A DNA stretch of 64,000 nt from an uncultured Bacilli bacterium (GTDB lineage Bacteria; Bacillota_I; Bacilli_A; RFN20; CAG-826): assembly GCA_944363525.1 (NCBI GenBank), contig CALVUF010000002.1, forward strand, positions 124,001 through 188,000, in the 5' to 3' direction. Below the pieces are notes generated by a model. It was not told the DNA's origin. It was given only the letters and a program-made list of their open reading frames with translations, and did not search any database. Shown one piece after another: positions 44,920 through 54,764 of this stretch. The position numbers and the translations under genes were made by a program. Numbering within the stretch: the stretch's first letter is position 1; the number at the start of each line of letters is the position of its first letter.

Positions 44920-46493
44920 GCAAAGCCCTACCATGGTTAAGCAAAATAAAAGAATCGGCCGTATCAACTTTGCCGATTTGCTTCGTTATCCTCGTAGTGT
45001 TTTTGATTGAGCGGTTCGCGGTCGCCCCCGGGGTCATCGCCGACCGTTATTTGATGACCGACACCGATATCTACGGGTTCGTCATTTCGGTTGTTTTCAT
45101 CATCGCCGGCATGGCGATGTTCAACATCGGCACCGAGACCTCGATGACCGATATCGCCTTGGTCATCGGCGGCTCCCTAGTTAAGAAGAAAAACTTCTTC
45201 CTTGTCATCTTCATGACCTTTGCCTTAGGGGTCTTGGTCACCATCGCCGAGCCAGACTTAACAGTTCTCTCCGGCCAGATCGGCATCGATGAACAAGTCA
45301 TTATCTGGACTATTGGCGTTGGGGTTGGAATCTTTCTGGTTGTTGGCGTTCTGCGGGTTTTCTTCCATAAAAACCTTAATTTGATGTTGCTGGTTTTCTA
45401 TGGTTTGGTCTTCTTGCTGCTCTATCTTATCGACCCCCGGTTCCTCCCAATTTGCTTTGATTCAGGCGGCGTCACGACTGGGCCGGTCACGGTGCCGTTC
45501 CTGCTTGGCTTTGGCTTAGGCATTGCCGCCAGCCACGGCGGGCATGGGGCTGATGATTCCTTCGGGTTGACCGCCCTTTGCTCCGTAGGGCCGATTCTGG
45601 CGGTCGTTATCATCGCCGCCGTGATGGAGGGGATGGGGATGGAACTCCCTTCGATCGAGGAATTCGTCGACCCAATCTCCGAACTCGACCCGAACCTTGG
45701 CCATAACATCGGTCATGCTTTGGTCGGGAGCCTTGGCAACGTCGCCTTATCGGTCGTTCCCTTAGTCGCCTTCTTCCTGATCTACGAATTAATCTTCATC
45801 CGCTTGCCGTGGAAGAAACTGCTTAAGATCTTCATCGGTGTCATCTTCCTTTATTTTGGCTTGGTCTTCTTCCTCTCGGCCGTCGAATTCGGCTTCATGC
45901 CGATCGCTTCCAAACTCGGTCAGACTTTCGGGGCCAACCGGAACTTCGTTGGTTTCGCCATCGGCCTTGGGGCCTTGTTTGGCTTATTCGGCGTCTTGGC
46001 TGAACCGGCGGTCCACGTCTTGGTCGATCAGATCGAGACCGTCTCCGAAGGGACGATCAAGAAGACGACCATGCTCATCGTCCTTTCGATCTCCATCGGC
46101 TCGGCGGTGGTTTTGCAGGTCATCCGGGCCTATTTCCGTTTTGACCTCATGTATTACCTGATCCCTGGTTATATCATCGCCTTCGCTTTAAGTTTTGTCG
46201 TACCTCACGTTTATACCGCGATGGCCTTCGATTCCGGCGGCGTCGCCTCTGGCCCGATGACCTCGACTTTCATTTTGCCTTTTTGCATCGGTTTCGCCTA
46301 TGCCCAAGGCGATGACCCTTATCTATACGGCTTCGGCTTGGTGGCGATGGTCGCCATGATGCCCCTTATCGTCGTTCAGGCGATGGGGCTCGTCAGCGTC
46401 CTCAAAATCAAATTCGCCCTGCGCGAGACCCGTAAACGCTTGATTGAGGAGGATGACGATCAGGTCATCCACTTCGCCTATGAGGAGGAATGA
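44916..46493 (+). CDS. DUF1538-family multispanning membrane protein
   Basis: A 525-residue integral membrane protein with 12 or more helices in two homologous halves. Each half has an AEP motif (AEPDLTVL and AEPAVHVL) and an FDSGG motif (ICFDSGGVTTGPVTVPF and AFDSGGVASGPMTSTF), typical of the DUF1538 family. The repeats and buried acidic/Ser/Thr motifs suggest a transporter. AAAGGAGG precedes the ATG, which overlaps the synthase stop. Two PII-like genes follow with overlaps, implying that the transporter is gated by PII-type sensors. Substrate unknown. Confidence 0.85.
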   Translation: MSKALPWLSKIKESAVSTLPICFVILVVFLIERFAVAPGVIADRYLMTDTDIYGFVISVVFIIAGMAMFNIGTETSMTDIALVIGGSLVKKKNFFLVIFMTFALGVLVTIAEPDLTVLSGQIGIDEQVIIWTIGVGVGIFLVVGVLRVFFHKNLNLMLLVFYGLVFLLLYLIDPRFLPICFDSGGVTTGPVTVPFLLGFGLGIAASHGGHGADDSFGLTALCSVGPILAVVIIAAVMEGMGMELPSIEEFVDPISELDPNLGHNIGHALVGSLGNVALSVVPLVAFFLIYELIFIRLPWKKLLKIFIGVIFLYFGLVFFLSAVEFGFMPIASKLGQTFGANRNFVGFAIGLGALFGLFGVLAEPAVHVLVDQIETVSEGTIKKTTMLIVLSISIGSAVVLQVIRAYFRFDLMYYLIPGYIIAFALSFVVPHVYTAMAFDSGGVASGPMTSTFILPFCIGFAYAQGDDPYLYGFGLVAMVAMMPLIVVQAMGLVSVLKIKFALRETRKRLIEEDDDQVIHFAYEEE

Positions 46494-46495
46494 CG

Positions 46496-46915
46496 ATGGC
46501 CAAAACCCCGTTTGATCAAAACCATAAGCTGCATCGGCTGCTTTTCGTCACCGTCATCGTCGGGTCGGGGCAAGGGGAAGCCATTGCTAAGATTCTCAAA
46601 GACAACGAGGCCTACTTCTGTCTATTTATGCATGGCAAAGGGACGGCTCCGGGGTCGGCTTTGGAAATGCTTGGCTTAAGCGATAACCGGAAGAGCATCG
46701 TTACCTCGGTGGTTAAAGAGGATCGCTGGCCTTTGGTTCGGGCGGCCTTAGAAAGCCGGTTCGCCGTCTCATCTTTAGCAAAGGGCTTAGCCTATGCCGT
46801 GCCGATCGACGCCTTGATGGGCGTCTCGACCTACAAGATGCTGTCGAATACCCGTTTCGATGAACTCAAACAAGCGAAAAAGGAAATGAAGGAGCTGAAC
46901 AAAAATGGCAAGTAA
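46496..46915 (+). CDS. PII-like signalling protein 1
   Basis: A 139-residue protein. FVTVIVGSGQGEAIAKIL followed by HGKGTAPGSALEMLGL resembles the beta-alpha-beta start and the ligand-binding loop of PII-like proteins, and AKGLAYAVPIDALMGV resembles the last strand. GAGGAGG (46482-46488) favours ATG 46496 over ATG 46490. It overlaps the second PII-like gene by 11 nt. The classical T-loop Tyr region is not conserved, so it is not a standard GlnB. Confidence 0.7.
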   Translation: MAKTPFDQNHKLHRLLFVTVIVGSGQGEAIAKILKDNEAYFCLFMHGKGTAPGSALEMLGLSDNRKSIVTSVVKEDRWPLVRAALESRFAVSSLAKGLAYAVPIDALMGVSTYKMLSNTRFDELKQAKKEMKELNKNGK

Positions 46916-47279
46916 GAAAGAATTGGTCATCTGCATCGTCAATCACGGCTTCACCGATTTGGTCATGGAGTCGGCTCGGAAAGCCGGGGCCCGGGGCGGG
47001 ACCGTCCTGACTGGCCGGGGAACCGGGAACAAGGACATGGAGAAGCTGTTCGGGGTCGTCATCACCCCGGAGAAGGAACTGGTCCTGATCATCGTTGACG
47101 AGGATATCCGGGACGCGGTTTTAAAGGAAGTGAATGCCGGGGCTGGCATGAATACCAATGGCCAAGGCATCGCTTTCTCGATCCCGGTCACCGACGTCGT
47201 CGGCTTAAACGAGAACGTCATCAAGCGGCCGATCGCGGCTGAGGAAAATAATGAAGGCGGAGACAACGGACAAGAATAG
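46905..47279 (+). CDS. PII-like signalling protein 2
   Basis: A 124-residue protein with the PII-like opening ELVICIVNHGFTDLVMESAR, the glycine-rich loop KAGARGGTVLTGRGTG, and a C-terminal QGIAFSIPVTDVVGLNE. A short acidic tail follows. This pattern matches the PII-like proteins that accompany DUF1538 genes. It differs strongly from the first paralogue, so the pair may form separate or mixed trimers. The yfhO start lies 29 nt inside its 3' end. Confidence 0.8.
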   Translation: MASKKELVICIVNHGFTDLVMESARKAGARGGTVLTGRGTGNKDMEKLFGVVITPEKELVLIIVDEDIRDAVLKEVNAGAGMNTNGQGIAFSIPVTDVVGLNENVIKRPIAAEENNEGGDNGQE

Positions 47280-50200
47280 CGGATCATTGTCGTCGCTGCG
47301 CCGTCGAAGTTTTAACTTGAAGGCGTTTTTGCGTGACCATTGCCCCTATTTATACCGGTGGGACAGTCTGTTTTACTTTGGCTTGTTCCTGGTTATCGTC
47401 GGGTTTTTGTGGATGGCGGCCGGCTTGGTCTCCAATTCCTTTTCCTCGGCCTATAACTGGGATTATTCCCATCAATATCTGCCTTTTGCCTACGATTATT
47501 GGCAGATTTGGAATACCTTCTTCTCAACCGGGCGCTTCCCTTTATATGATCCGGTGGTTTTCATCGGGAACGATAACATCGGCTCAAACGCCTACTATGG
47601 CCTCTTCGATCCATTCGTCGTCATCTTGGCCTTCTTCCCCCGGGCCTGGATTCCCCAGATGTTTGCCATCATGACGGTAGCCAAGCTCACCATTACCGGT
47701 TTAGCGGCTAGGGCTTATCTCCGTTATTTAGGGCGAAAGGAATGGACCGCCCGGATGGGGGCATTGGCCTGGGCGTTATCCGGCTATTTCTCGTTCTTTA
47801 TTGGTTTTCCCAGTTTTGTGAGCGCCCTCACCTACGTTCCGGTTATCTTACTCGGCATCGAGAAGACTATCGATGAGGGCAAGATTGGTTACCTGGTCGT
47901 CGGGTTGTTCCTTTTATCCATTTCCTGCTTCATGCTGCTGGTCCCGATGTGCATTTGGGGCGTCATCTATGCTTTATGGCGGTTCTTCACCACCATCAAG
48001 AAGCGGAAAGCCTATGAATCGGGGAGAGCGATGCTATTGGGGATCGCCGGCTTTGCTTTAGGTTTGATGCTGGGGGCTTTCGCTTTATTGCCGTCTTTAC
48101 GTCAGTCGACCTTGACCGGAAGAGCCAGTTCCATCGGCTCAGCCTATGCCAAGGTGCTTTTGGGATCGCTCAAGGATCTTGATGTTAAGACTTTCCTCAC
48201 CTATCTATTTGAGGAAGTGGGGGATAACCCCGGCCGGGAGTTAATGGGGCTCGTCTCCTTCTTCTTCCCGACTGGAGGCTTCCAAACCTTGCCGCTTATC
48301 GTCGGGGAAAGTTTCGTCTATGACTCATGGACCTCCTCGATCTTCTGCTATACCCCGTTCATCATCCTTTTCTTCGCCGGAATCTTGATCTCCATCTCGA
48401 GACGGCGAGTTGATCACCTTTTAGCCATCATCGGCGGGGTCTTCCTATTGTTCACCACCTTCGCCTATTACGCCTTCTTCGCTTTTTCCGGCAATGGGTA
48501 TGGCCGTTGGTTTTTCGTCCTTATTCCCGAGATTATCGCCTATGGCTGTTGGGCCTTTGATCAGCGGAAAGAGGTATCGAAATACGTTTATTTGGCCGGG
48601 GGTATCCTTTCTTTGGTTGGGACCATCGTCACCTATTTCGCCATCTTTTGGCTTTTAGAAGGCCGAACCTTCACCTCGGTCAACGGCATCACCTATTTCA
48701 TTCGCGAGTATCTCTTGCCCGACGAGACTTCATTTGAGGGTTTGAACCGGACTTACTATCTTTATTACCAAATCGCTTTGGTGGTGATCGAAGGGGTCGT
48801 CATCTTCTTCGCCAATCGGAAAAAGTGGCTTCCCCATGCCTTATTGATGATGATTGCCGTCGAAGCCATCATCATGGGCAATTCGGCCTATTGCTTCATC
48901 TCGACTTGGTCGATCGAAAACTACTTTATGGGCGGCTCGACCTCCTTAAAGGAAAACCTCCAGATGGCCGACAATATCCGCGATTACGAGAAGGGATTCT
49001 ATCGGGCGGCCTTTGACTCGGCGACTGGGGTCGATAACTACCAATACGCCATGGCGACCCCTGAGGCCAGCTCTTTCCATTCGCTGCTGAATTTCGAATG
49101 TGAGGACTTCGCCATCCTCAACGGGATGAAAGGGCGTTCCTACTACCAAAAGACCTATGGCGACGAGGAATATCTGAATCCTGGTTGGACCGCTAACTAC
49201 CGTTCCAAACGGTGGGGCGTCGATACGGCGCTTGGGTTCCGTTACTACATCATCCAAAACGAGAACGGGCGGTCGAATAAAACCGTCTGGGCTGGGGTCA
49301 ACGTTCCCTTTGGGGCGGTCGAGATGCCGGACCTCACGATGAATGGCAATTTCTATAAGGTTTATCGGGTCGAGGAAGAGGCTCTTCCCTCTTTAGGCCA
49401 CGCGGTCGATAAGGATTGGCTAGTCCAGTTCGATAAAGACGACAACGGGAATTCCTCGCTTTATTTTTCTTCGACAATAGGGACAAGGGCAAGAACCGCC
49501 TATATCGAGGCCCGCGGCGCGATATTCGACGATGATTTCGTCTTGCCCGAAGGGTTTGAGTATCGGAGTTTGCCGAGCGCATCCGGCAGTGCCCTCGACG
49601 CCAATTTCGGCATCAAGTCCTACAGCGATTTCCAAGTCGAGCTTTATACGCCCAATGAGGGGGATTACCTCCTGCCGGCCGACAATGCGCCTTATGGCTA
49701 CAATTACATCAAAGACGGCAATTTGGCAGCCTATATCCTGAATCATTATGACCAGAAGGAGAACTTCAATTTCACCTCCGGTTCGGTGACCACCGGTTCT
49801 GACCATTTAGTCTATTCACCCAGGGGGAAGAAATATTTCAATGAGGATTCGAATGGGGCCTATTTCGAGATTAAGTACTACAACGGTTATTATGCCTCGA
49901 ATGCGGCTGAATACGATTATATGCCTCGGATCGTCTTGGTCGGGGATAAGGTCGATGAAGACGGCAATATTCTTGAGAACCAGGTGCTCGGGTATGATGG
50001 GAAAGGGCTCACCAACGTCGCCGGAATCGATAAGAACTCCTCGACTTATTCCTGTCTTGGCCTCTACGCCTATGGCCGGGTCAAGCAGGTGATGCTGGTC
50101 TTCCCGGAAAAGACGAGCAACAACGTGCCGAAGGAAATGAAACTCTCGCCTGGGGCTTTGTCCTTCACCGTGATGGAACGGGAGGACATCGAGGCCATCC

Positions 50201-50568
50201 AAGCCCAAAACCACGAGACCCGGTTGTTGGATGTCGAAAAAGACACCAACCATTACACCTTCAAGACGAACTATGCCGAACCCCAGATCGTCGTCACCCA
50301 GTTAGGCTATGACGCCGGTTGGAGCTGCACGGCGACTCTCCCCGATGGCTCAACCTATTCCTGCCCGATGTATAAGCTAGATGGCGGGTTGCTGGGCTTC
50401 TATGCCCCGGCGGGCTTAATCTCCTATAAGCTTTCCTACTTCACCCCGAGCCTCGATATTGGCCTAACCATGGGCGGGATCTCGCTTTTCTTCACCACCG
50501 GGTATTTCCTATTTGGCTACGTAAGAAAAAGACGGCGACATTTTGGGATCACCGTCTTCGATTATTGA
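47251..50568 (+). CDS. yfhO: YfhO-family GT-C-like membrane protein
   Basis: An 1105-residue protein with about 12 membrane helices in the first 580 residues, a large extracellular beta-rich domain (about 590-1065) and a final helix with a basic end (YVRKRRRHFG). YNWDYSHQYLPFAYDYW and GNDNIGSNAYYGLFDPF are characteristic of the YfhO family, thought to glycosylate teichoic acids or other surface polymers. It overlaps the second PII-like gene by 29 nt and the convergent rsmI by 7 nt. No functional link to the PII genes is evident. Confidence 0.88.
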   Translation: MKAETTDKNSGSLSSLRRRSFNLKAFLRDHCPYLYRWDSLFYFGLFLVIVGFLWMAAGLVSNSFSSAYNWDYSHQYLPFAYDYWQIWNTFFSTGRFPLYDPVVFIGNDNIGSNAYYGLFDPFVVILAFFPRAWIPQMFAIMTVAKLTITGLAARAYLRYLGRKEWTARMGALAWALSGYFSFFIGFPSFVSALTYVPVILLGIEKTIDEGKIGYLVVGLFLLSISCFMLLVPMCIWGVIYALWRFFTTIKKRKAYESGRAMLLGIAGFALGLMLGAFALLPSLRQSTLTGRASSIGSAYAKVLLGSLKDLDVKTFLTYLFEEVGDNPGRELMGLVSFFFPTGGFQTLPLIVGESFVYDSWTSSIFCYTPFIILFFAGILISISRRRVDHLLAIIGGVFLLFTTFAYYAFFAFSGNGYGRWFFVLIPEIIAYGCWAFDQRKEVSKYVYLAGGILSLVGTIVTYFAIFWLLEGRTFTSVNGITYFIREYLLPDETSFEGLNRTYYLYYQIALVVIEGVVIFFANRKKWLPHALLMMIAVEAIIMGNSAYCFISTWSIENYFMGGSTSLKENLQMADNIRDYEKGFYRAAFDSATGVDNYQYAMATPEASSFHSLLNFECEDFAILNGMKGRSYYQKTYGDEEYLNPGWTANYRSKRWGVDTALGFRYYIIQNENGRSNKTVWAGVNVPFGAVEMPDLTMNGNFYKVYRVEEEALPSLGHAVDKDWLVQFDKDDNGNSSLYFSSTIGTRARTAYIEARGAIFDDDFVLPEGFEYRSLPSASGSALDANFGIKSYSDFQVELYTPNEGDYLLPADNAPYGYNYIKDGNLAAYILNHYDQKENFNFTSGSVTTGSDHLVYSPRGKKYFNEDSNGAYFEIKYYNGYYASNAAEYDYMPRIVLVGDKVDEDGNILENQVLGYDGKGLTNVAGIDKNSSTYSCLGLYAYGRVKQVMLVFPEKTSNNVPKEMKLSPGALSFTVMEREDIEAIQAQNHETRLLDVEKDTNHYTFKTNYAEPQIVVTQLGYDAGWSCTATLPDGSTYSCPMYKLDGGLLGFYAPAGLISYKLSYFTPSLDIGLTMGGISLFFTTGYFLFGYVRKRRRHFGITVFDY

Positions 50569-51425
50569 TCGTCTTTGCAACTCGCTAGATAAAGCGAATA
50601 AACCTGATTTTTGTTGACTGATAGGAGTTCTGCGGTCTTTTTGATTGCTTCCTTGCTCCGTAAACCTTCGGCAAGGAAGGCTTTTAATTGTTGGATGATG
50701 GCCTCTTCGGAAACGACGGGTTCAGAATGATCGCCTTCGACGACGATGACCATCTCGCCCTTTAGGGTGGCCTCGTCGATCGTTAAGAATTCTTTTAAGG
50801 TCCCGCGGATGAATTCCTCGTGGGCCTTGGTTAGTTCGCGAGCAATAACGGCTTGCCGGTCGCCGAGGGCTTGGTATAAGGCCAGCAGGGTCTTGCTGAT
50901 TCGGTGGGGCGACTCATAGAAGATGACCGTTTCCTTCCGGACTTTGATTTGGTTCAGTTCCTGGTCGCGTTCGCTAGGCTTGGCCGAGAGGAAACCATGG
51001 AAATAGAAATGGGTGGAATCAAGTCCCGAACTGGCTAAGGCGTTGAGGGCGGCGTTTGGTCCGGAGACGGTCGCGACCTTGATGCCGTTGGCTAGGCAAT
51101 TGGCGACGAGCCGGGAGCCGGGGTCGCTGATGGCGGGATACCCGGCATCACTCATGTAGGCGACTTTCTTCCCTTCCTTGAGCAAGGAAACGATCTGCTG
51201 GGAGGCCGCCTCCTCGTTATGCTCATGGCAGCTGATTAGTTTTTTATCAAACCCTAACCGCGACAAAAGGAGGCCGGAATTCCGGGTGTCTTCGCAGGCG
51301 ATGTAATCGGCTTGCTCGATTATTTTCTTGGTTCGGGGGCTGATCTCCTCCAAGTTACCGATCGGGGTTGCTAAAAGGTAGAGCAACGGGCTCGGCCCTT
51401 GGAAGTTCAATTCCCGTTCTCTCAT
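50562..51425 (-). CDS. rsmI: 16S rRNA 2'-O-ribose C1402 methyltransferase
   Basis: A 287-residue tetrapyrrole-methylase-fold enzyme that methylates C1402 in the 16S decoding centre. Hallmarks: YLLATPIGNLEEIS, CEDTRNSGLLL, MSDAGYPAISDPGSRL and VSGPNAALNALASSGL. The ATG overlaps the ricT stop by 4 nt. It is last in the minus-strand dnaX cluster, matching the yaaT-yabC neighbourhood of Bacillus without yabA in between. Confidence 0.94.
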   Translation of the reverse strand: MRERELNFQGPSPLLYLLATPIGNLEEISPRTKKIIEQADYIACEDTRNSGLLLSRLGFDKKLISCHEHNEEAASQQIVSLLKEGKKVAYMSDAGYPAISDPGSRLVANCLANGIKVATVSGPNAALNALASSGLDSTHFYFHGFLSAKPSERDQELNQIKVRKETVIFYESPHRISKTLLALYQALGDRQAVIARELTKAHEEFIRGTLKEFLTIDEATLKGEMVIVVEGDHSEPVVSEEAIIQQLKAFLAEGLRSKEAIKKTAELLSVNKNQVYSLYLASCKDDQ

Positions 51426-52567
51426 TTGCTTTCCGGCTTATTCCCTTGTTTCCGGCGGGGGCGGTAATAATGGCGATGGGGCTTGTTGTTATTATTGCCA
51501 TTTCCCTGGGCGTTTTGGTTATTGGGGTTTTGATTGTTGTTCCGATTTCCGCTGTTCCGGTTGTGGTTCCGCCGATTCCGGTTGTTCCCGTTGTCTTTCT
51601 TGGCCGCGTCCCGGTAATGGGTCTTGTCCTGCTTATCGGGGTTCATGCCGCCGTAGCTGACGTCACGGGTATGGCTTTCGACAATGTGGAAATCAGGGAG
51701 GGAGAATTCGTTCTCGCTCTTAAGGGTCTCTTTTTTCTTGTAGGTCCCATCGAGCATGGCTTTGACGTCTTCGAGGGGATAGGTCTTGAAATCGTCCCGG
51801 GTGGCGTTGGCCAGGCGGACGGTCCTGGAGATGATATTGAAGGAATCGACTTTATATTCCCCTTCCTCGAACTTGACGATGGTTCCGAGTTTGGGAAAAT
51901 CCTTCTTCTCGATGGTATAGGTATCGTCTTCGAAGGCCAGGCAGCATTTAAGCTTGCCGCATTGGCCGGAGAGCTTCGGGATATTGACCGTTAGCATCTG
52001 GTTTTTGGCCCTTGAGATGGAAATGCCTTCGAAGGCATCGAGGAAGGTGGTGCAGCAAAGCGGCATCCCGCATAAGCCTAAGCCCCCGATCATTTTGGCT
52101 TTGTCTCGTGGTGCAATTTGCCGGAGCTCGACTCTTCCTTCGATATGGGGGGTGATGAGTTTAAGAAGTTCCCGGAAATCGACCCGTTTCTCGGGGGTGG
52201 TGTAGGTGATGGTGATGTGGTTCCCTTCGAGGTTATAGACCCCGGAGATGATATTCATCGGGAGATTGAGTTTGGCGATGCCGTCCTGGGTGACCTCGAT
52301 GGCTTTCTTGGCCGCCATCGCGTTGTAGTTGAAGCTATTGACGTCGGACTTGCTGGCTTTCCGGAGAATCGGCTTCAAGGCCAATTTCCCGGCATAGGTC
52401 GAAAGGGGCTTGGGCAAAAGGCAGACGAAGGCGATCTCGGTCCCATTCGGGGTATCGACGACCACCATGTCATCCATTTTGAAATCGTCGAACTCGGTCG
52501 AGAAGCAATAGGGCTTCTCGGAATTCTGGTAATGGACCCCGATGTAATATTGGTTCTTATCTTCCAT
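51422..52567 (-). CDS. ricT: PSP1-domain protein RicT (YaaT)
   Basis: A 381-residue subunit of the RicA-RicF-RicT (YlbF-YmcA-YaaT) complex that modulates RNase Y processing. The PSP1 core has the conserved Cys pairs in GLCGMPLCC and GQCGKLKCC, which bind iron-sulphur clusters, and LSTYAGKLALKPILRKA near the start. After about residue 315 comes an Asn/Arg-rich low-complexity tail (NRNRRNHNRN-type) ending in basic residues, longer than I expect for the family. It follows holB by 3 nt and overlaps rsmI. Confidence 0.92.
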   Translation of the reverse strand: MEDKNQYYIGVHYQNSEKPYCFSTEFDDFKMDDMVVVDTPNGTEIAFVCLLPKPLSTYAGKLALKPILRKASKSDVNSFNYNAMAAKKAIEVTQDGIAKLNLPMNIISGVYNLEGNHITITYTTPEKRVDFRELLKLITPHIEGRVELRQIAPRDKAKMIGGLGLCGMPLCCTTFLDAFEGISISRAKNQMLTVNIPKLSGQCGKLKCCLAFEDDTYTIEKKDFPKLGTIVKFEEGEYKVDSFNIISRTVRLANATRDDFKTYPLEDVKAMLDGTYKKKETLKSENEFSLPDFHIVESHTRDVSYGGMNPDKQDKTHYRDAAKKDNGNNRNRRNHNRNSGNRNNNQNPNNQNAQGNGNNNNKPHRHYYRPRRKQGNKPESK

Positions 52568-52570
52568 GGT

Positions 52571-53545
52571 TTATTCCTTCCCGAGGCACTCCGCCAAATG
52601 GATGAGCAAGAGGCCGGCGTTGATATTGCTTTCGATTTCCTGCCGCATGGTCATGGCCTGGAGCAGCTTCTCCGAGGGCGAGGACAGTTTGTTCGCTAAG
52701 CCGACAATCATTTTATCATAGGCCGGCAAGGGATTGTTCGCTTTGTCACGATAGGCGAGGGCAGCGCTTAGGAAGAGGCAGACGAAATCGAATAGTTTCC
52801 GTAAGCTGGCTTTGTCTTTGATGTTAAGCGAGGCCTTCTCGATGGCGAAGCGGGCCGCTTGGCGGGAGGAGGTTAAGGCGGAGAGGAAATCAACCGCCGC
52901 ATCGCGGATGAATTGATAAGTTGGTGAGGCCGCCTCGTCTTTGATGAGGTTGGCCTCGTTAAGGAAATTCGACAGCAATTCGGCGTCTTCTTCGTTGACC
53001 CCTAAGGCAATCGCTTCCTGTTTAACCTCGTTTTGCGGGGCTAAGCGGAGATGGAACACTTGGCAACGGGAAATGATGGTTGGCAGCACTTTTGCGGGAC
53101 TTCTTGTGGTTAGGATCGCATAAGTGTCGGGATTGGGCTCCTCTAAAAACTTCAAGATGGCGTTGGCCGCCCCAGCGGTCATGTTCTCGACCGAGTTGAT
53201 GACATAGACCATGATCCCTTTTTTCTCAAGGGCGGTCTTGCTGAAGGAGTCTTCAATCTGGGCGACGGCCTCTTTCTTGACCGTGTCTTCATCCCCATCG
53301 AGGAAAACGAAATCGGCATAGGCCCCGTTATCGATCCGGGTGCAGGTTAAGCAGGTTTCATCGGCTAAAGGATTTGGATGCTGGCACAGAATCGATTTAG
53401 CCAAAAATAGCGCCGTCTGCTTCAAAGGGACCCCTTCTTCCCCGGTCAGCAGATAGGCATGGCCTAAATGGTTGGCGGCCAAAGCGAGCGAAAACATCCG
53501 GGTCAAGACCGGCTGGCGTTTATAGACGTAAGGGGCGAAGGCCAT
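52571..53545 (-). CDS. holB: DNA polymerase III delta' subunit
   Basis: A 324-residue clamp-loader subunit. A degenerate P-loop (TGEEGVPLKQTA), the Cys-containing insertion (QHPNPLADETCLTCTR) and SRC motif (PTIISRCQVF) match delta'. It cannot hydrolyse ATP, as expected. TAATG overlap with tmk. In Bacillus it lies in the same tmk-holB-yaaT order. Confidence 0.9.
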   Translation of the reverse strand: MAFAPYVYKRQPVLTRMFSLALAANHLGHAYLLTGEEGVPLKQTALFLAKSILCQHPNPLADETCLTCTRIDNGAYADFVFLDGDEDTVKKEAVAQIEDSFSKTALEKKGIMVYVINSVENMTAGAANAILKFLEEPNPDTYAILTTRSPAKVLPTIISRCQVFHLRLAPQNEVKQEAIALGVNEEDAELLSNFLNEANLIKDEAASPTYQFIRDAAVDFLSALTSSRQAARFAIEKASLNIKDKASLRKLFDFVCLFLSAALAYRDKANNPLPAYDKMIVGLANKLSSPSEKLLQAMTMRQEIESNINAGLLLIHLAECLGKE

Positions 53546-54171
53546 TAACGGGCCAGCCTCTCCTTGATGGCTTGATAGGCGGCCGCCTCGACCTCTTCGA
53601 TCGAGCGGGAGGCGTCGATGATGACGTAACGATTGGCGAAGCGGCGGGCCAATTCATGGAATGCGTCTCTCACTTTGGCGTGGAAGGAGAGCTTCTCTAA
53701 ATCTAGCCGGTTCACTTCCCGGTTGGCGTTCTCGGCGATCCGTTCGAGGCCGATTTCCGGCTGCAGATCGAAAAGCAGGGTCAAATCGGGGAAGGTCTTC
53801 TCGGTGGCGAAGTAATTCATGTTCAGCACTTCGTCGATCCCTAATCCCCGGGCGACCCCTTGATAGGCTAAAGAACTATCGAGGAAACGGTCGCATAAGA
53901 CGATTTTCCCTTCTTTTAACGCCGGCCAGATCTTCTCAACCAAATGCTGCCGGCGGCTGGCGGCGTAAAGCAAGGCTTCGGTCCGCGGATCCATCTTGGT
54001 ATTGGCTTTGTCGAGGATGACGTTGCGGATCTGTTCGGCGATCGGGGTCCCGCCCGGCTCGCGGGTGAGGACTAGCCCATAGCCTTCCTTCTCCAATTTG
54101 GCGGCCAATAGCTTGAGGATGGTGGACTTGCCGCATCCTTCGCCGCCTTCGAAGCTGACGAATAGGCTCAT
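53545..54171 (-). CDS. tmk: Thymidylate kinase
   Basis: A 208-residue kinase making dTDP from dTMP. P-loop GEGCGKST (residues 10-17), the DR-x motif in [14 protein letters not shown], and [11 protein letters not shown] are present. The start overlaps the recR stop (ATGA). Confidence 0.95.
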   Translation of the reverse strand: MSLFVSFEGGEGCGKSTILKLLAAKLEKEGYGLVLTREPGGTPIAEQIRNVILDKANTKMDPRTEALLYAASRRQHLVEKIWPALKEGKIVLCDRFLDSSLAYQGVARGLGIDEVLNMNYFATEKTFPDLTLLFDLQPEIGLERIAENANREVNRLDLEKLSFHAKVRDAFHELARRFANRYVIIDASRSIEEVEAAAYQAIKERLAR

Positions 54172-54764
54172 AGTTTCTTCCTCCCCTTCAGGGCCCGTTG
54201 GAGGGTCAAGGCGTCGGCATAGTCAAGGTTGGCCCCGACTGGCAATCCATAGGCAAGCCTGGAGGCTTCAATCCTCTCTTTTTGCAGGAGCCGGGCTAAA
54301 TACAAGGCCGTCGTCTCCCCTTCCAAAGTCGGGTTGGTGGCGATGACGACTTCCTTGAAGCCTTCACTTTTGGCTCTGGAAAGCAATTGGTCGATCTTCA
54401 ATTCCCCTTCCCCGATGCCTTTCGAGGGTGAGAGCAAGCCGCCTAGGACGTGATAGACGCCGTGGTAGTCATTGAGTTTCTCAAAGCTTAAGGCATCTTT
54501 GGCCTTGGCCACCACGATGCAGGTCGAATGGTCTCGGCTGGGGTCGTGGCAGACATCGCAGGTTTCTTCCTCGGTGTAGAGGCCGCAGACGGGGCAAGGA
54601 TGGACCTTGGCTTTGGCGTCTTCGATGGCCTGGGCGAATTGCTTGGCGTCCTCTTCCTTCATCTCCAACACCGAAAAGGCCAGTCGTTCGGCGGTTTTAG
54701 CGCCGATGCCGGGAAGTTTGGCGAACGAGTCGACCAGGCTTTGGTAAGTTGGGAGTTCCTTCAT
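54168..54764 (-). CDS. recR: Recombination protein RecR
   Basis: A 198-residue member of the RecFOR pathway. N-terminal HhH segment [14 protein letters not shown]4 zinc finger ([16 protein letters not shown]), Toprim domain with [16 protein letters not shown], and [18 protein letters not shown] 54764 overlaps the ybaB stop (TAATG); a longer frame to 54839 is rejected because it would start inside ybaB. Confidence 0.95.
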   Translation of the reverse strand: MKELPTYQSLVDSFAKLPGIGAKTAERLAFSVLEMKEEDAKQFAQAIEDAKAKVHPCPVCGLYTEEETCDVCHDPSRDHSTCIVVAKAKDALSFEKLNDYHGVYHVLGGLLSPSKGIGEGELKIDQLLSRAKSEGFKEVVIATNPTLEGETTALYLARLLQKERIEASRLAYGLPVGANLDYADALTLQRALKGRKKL

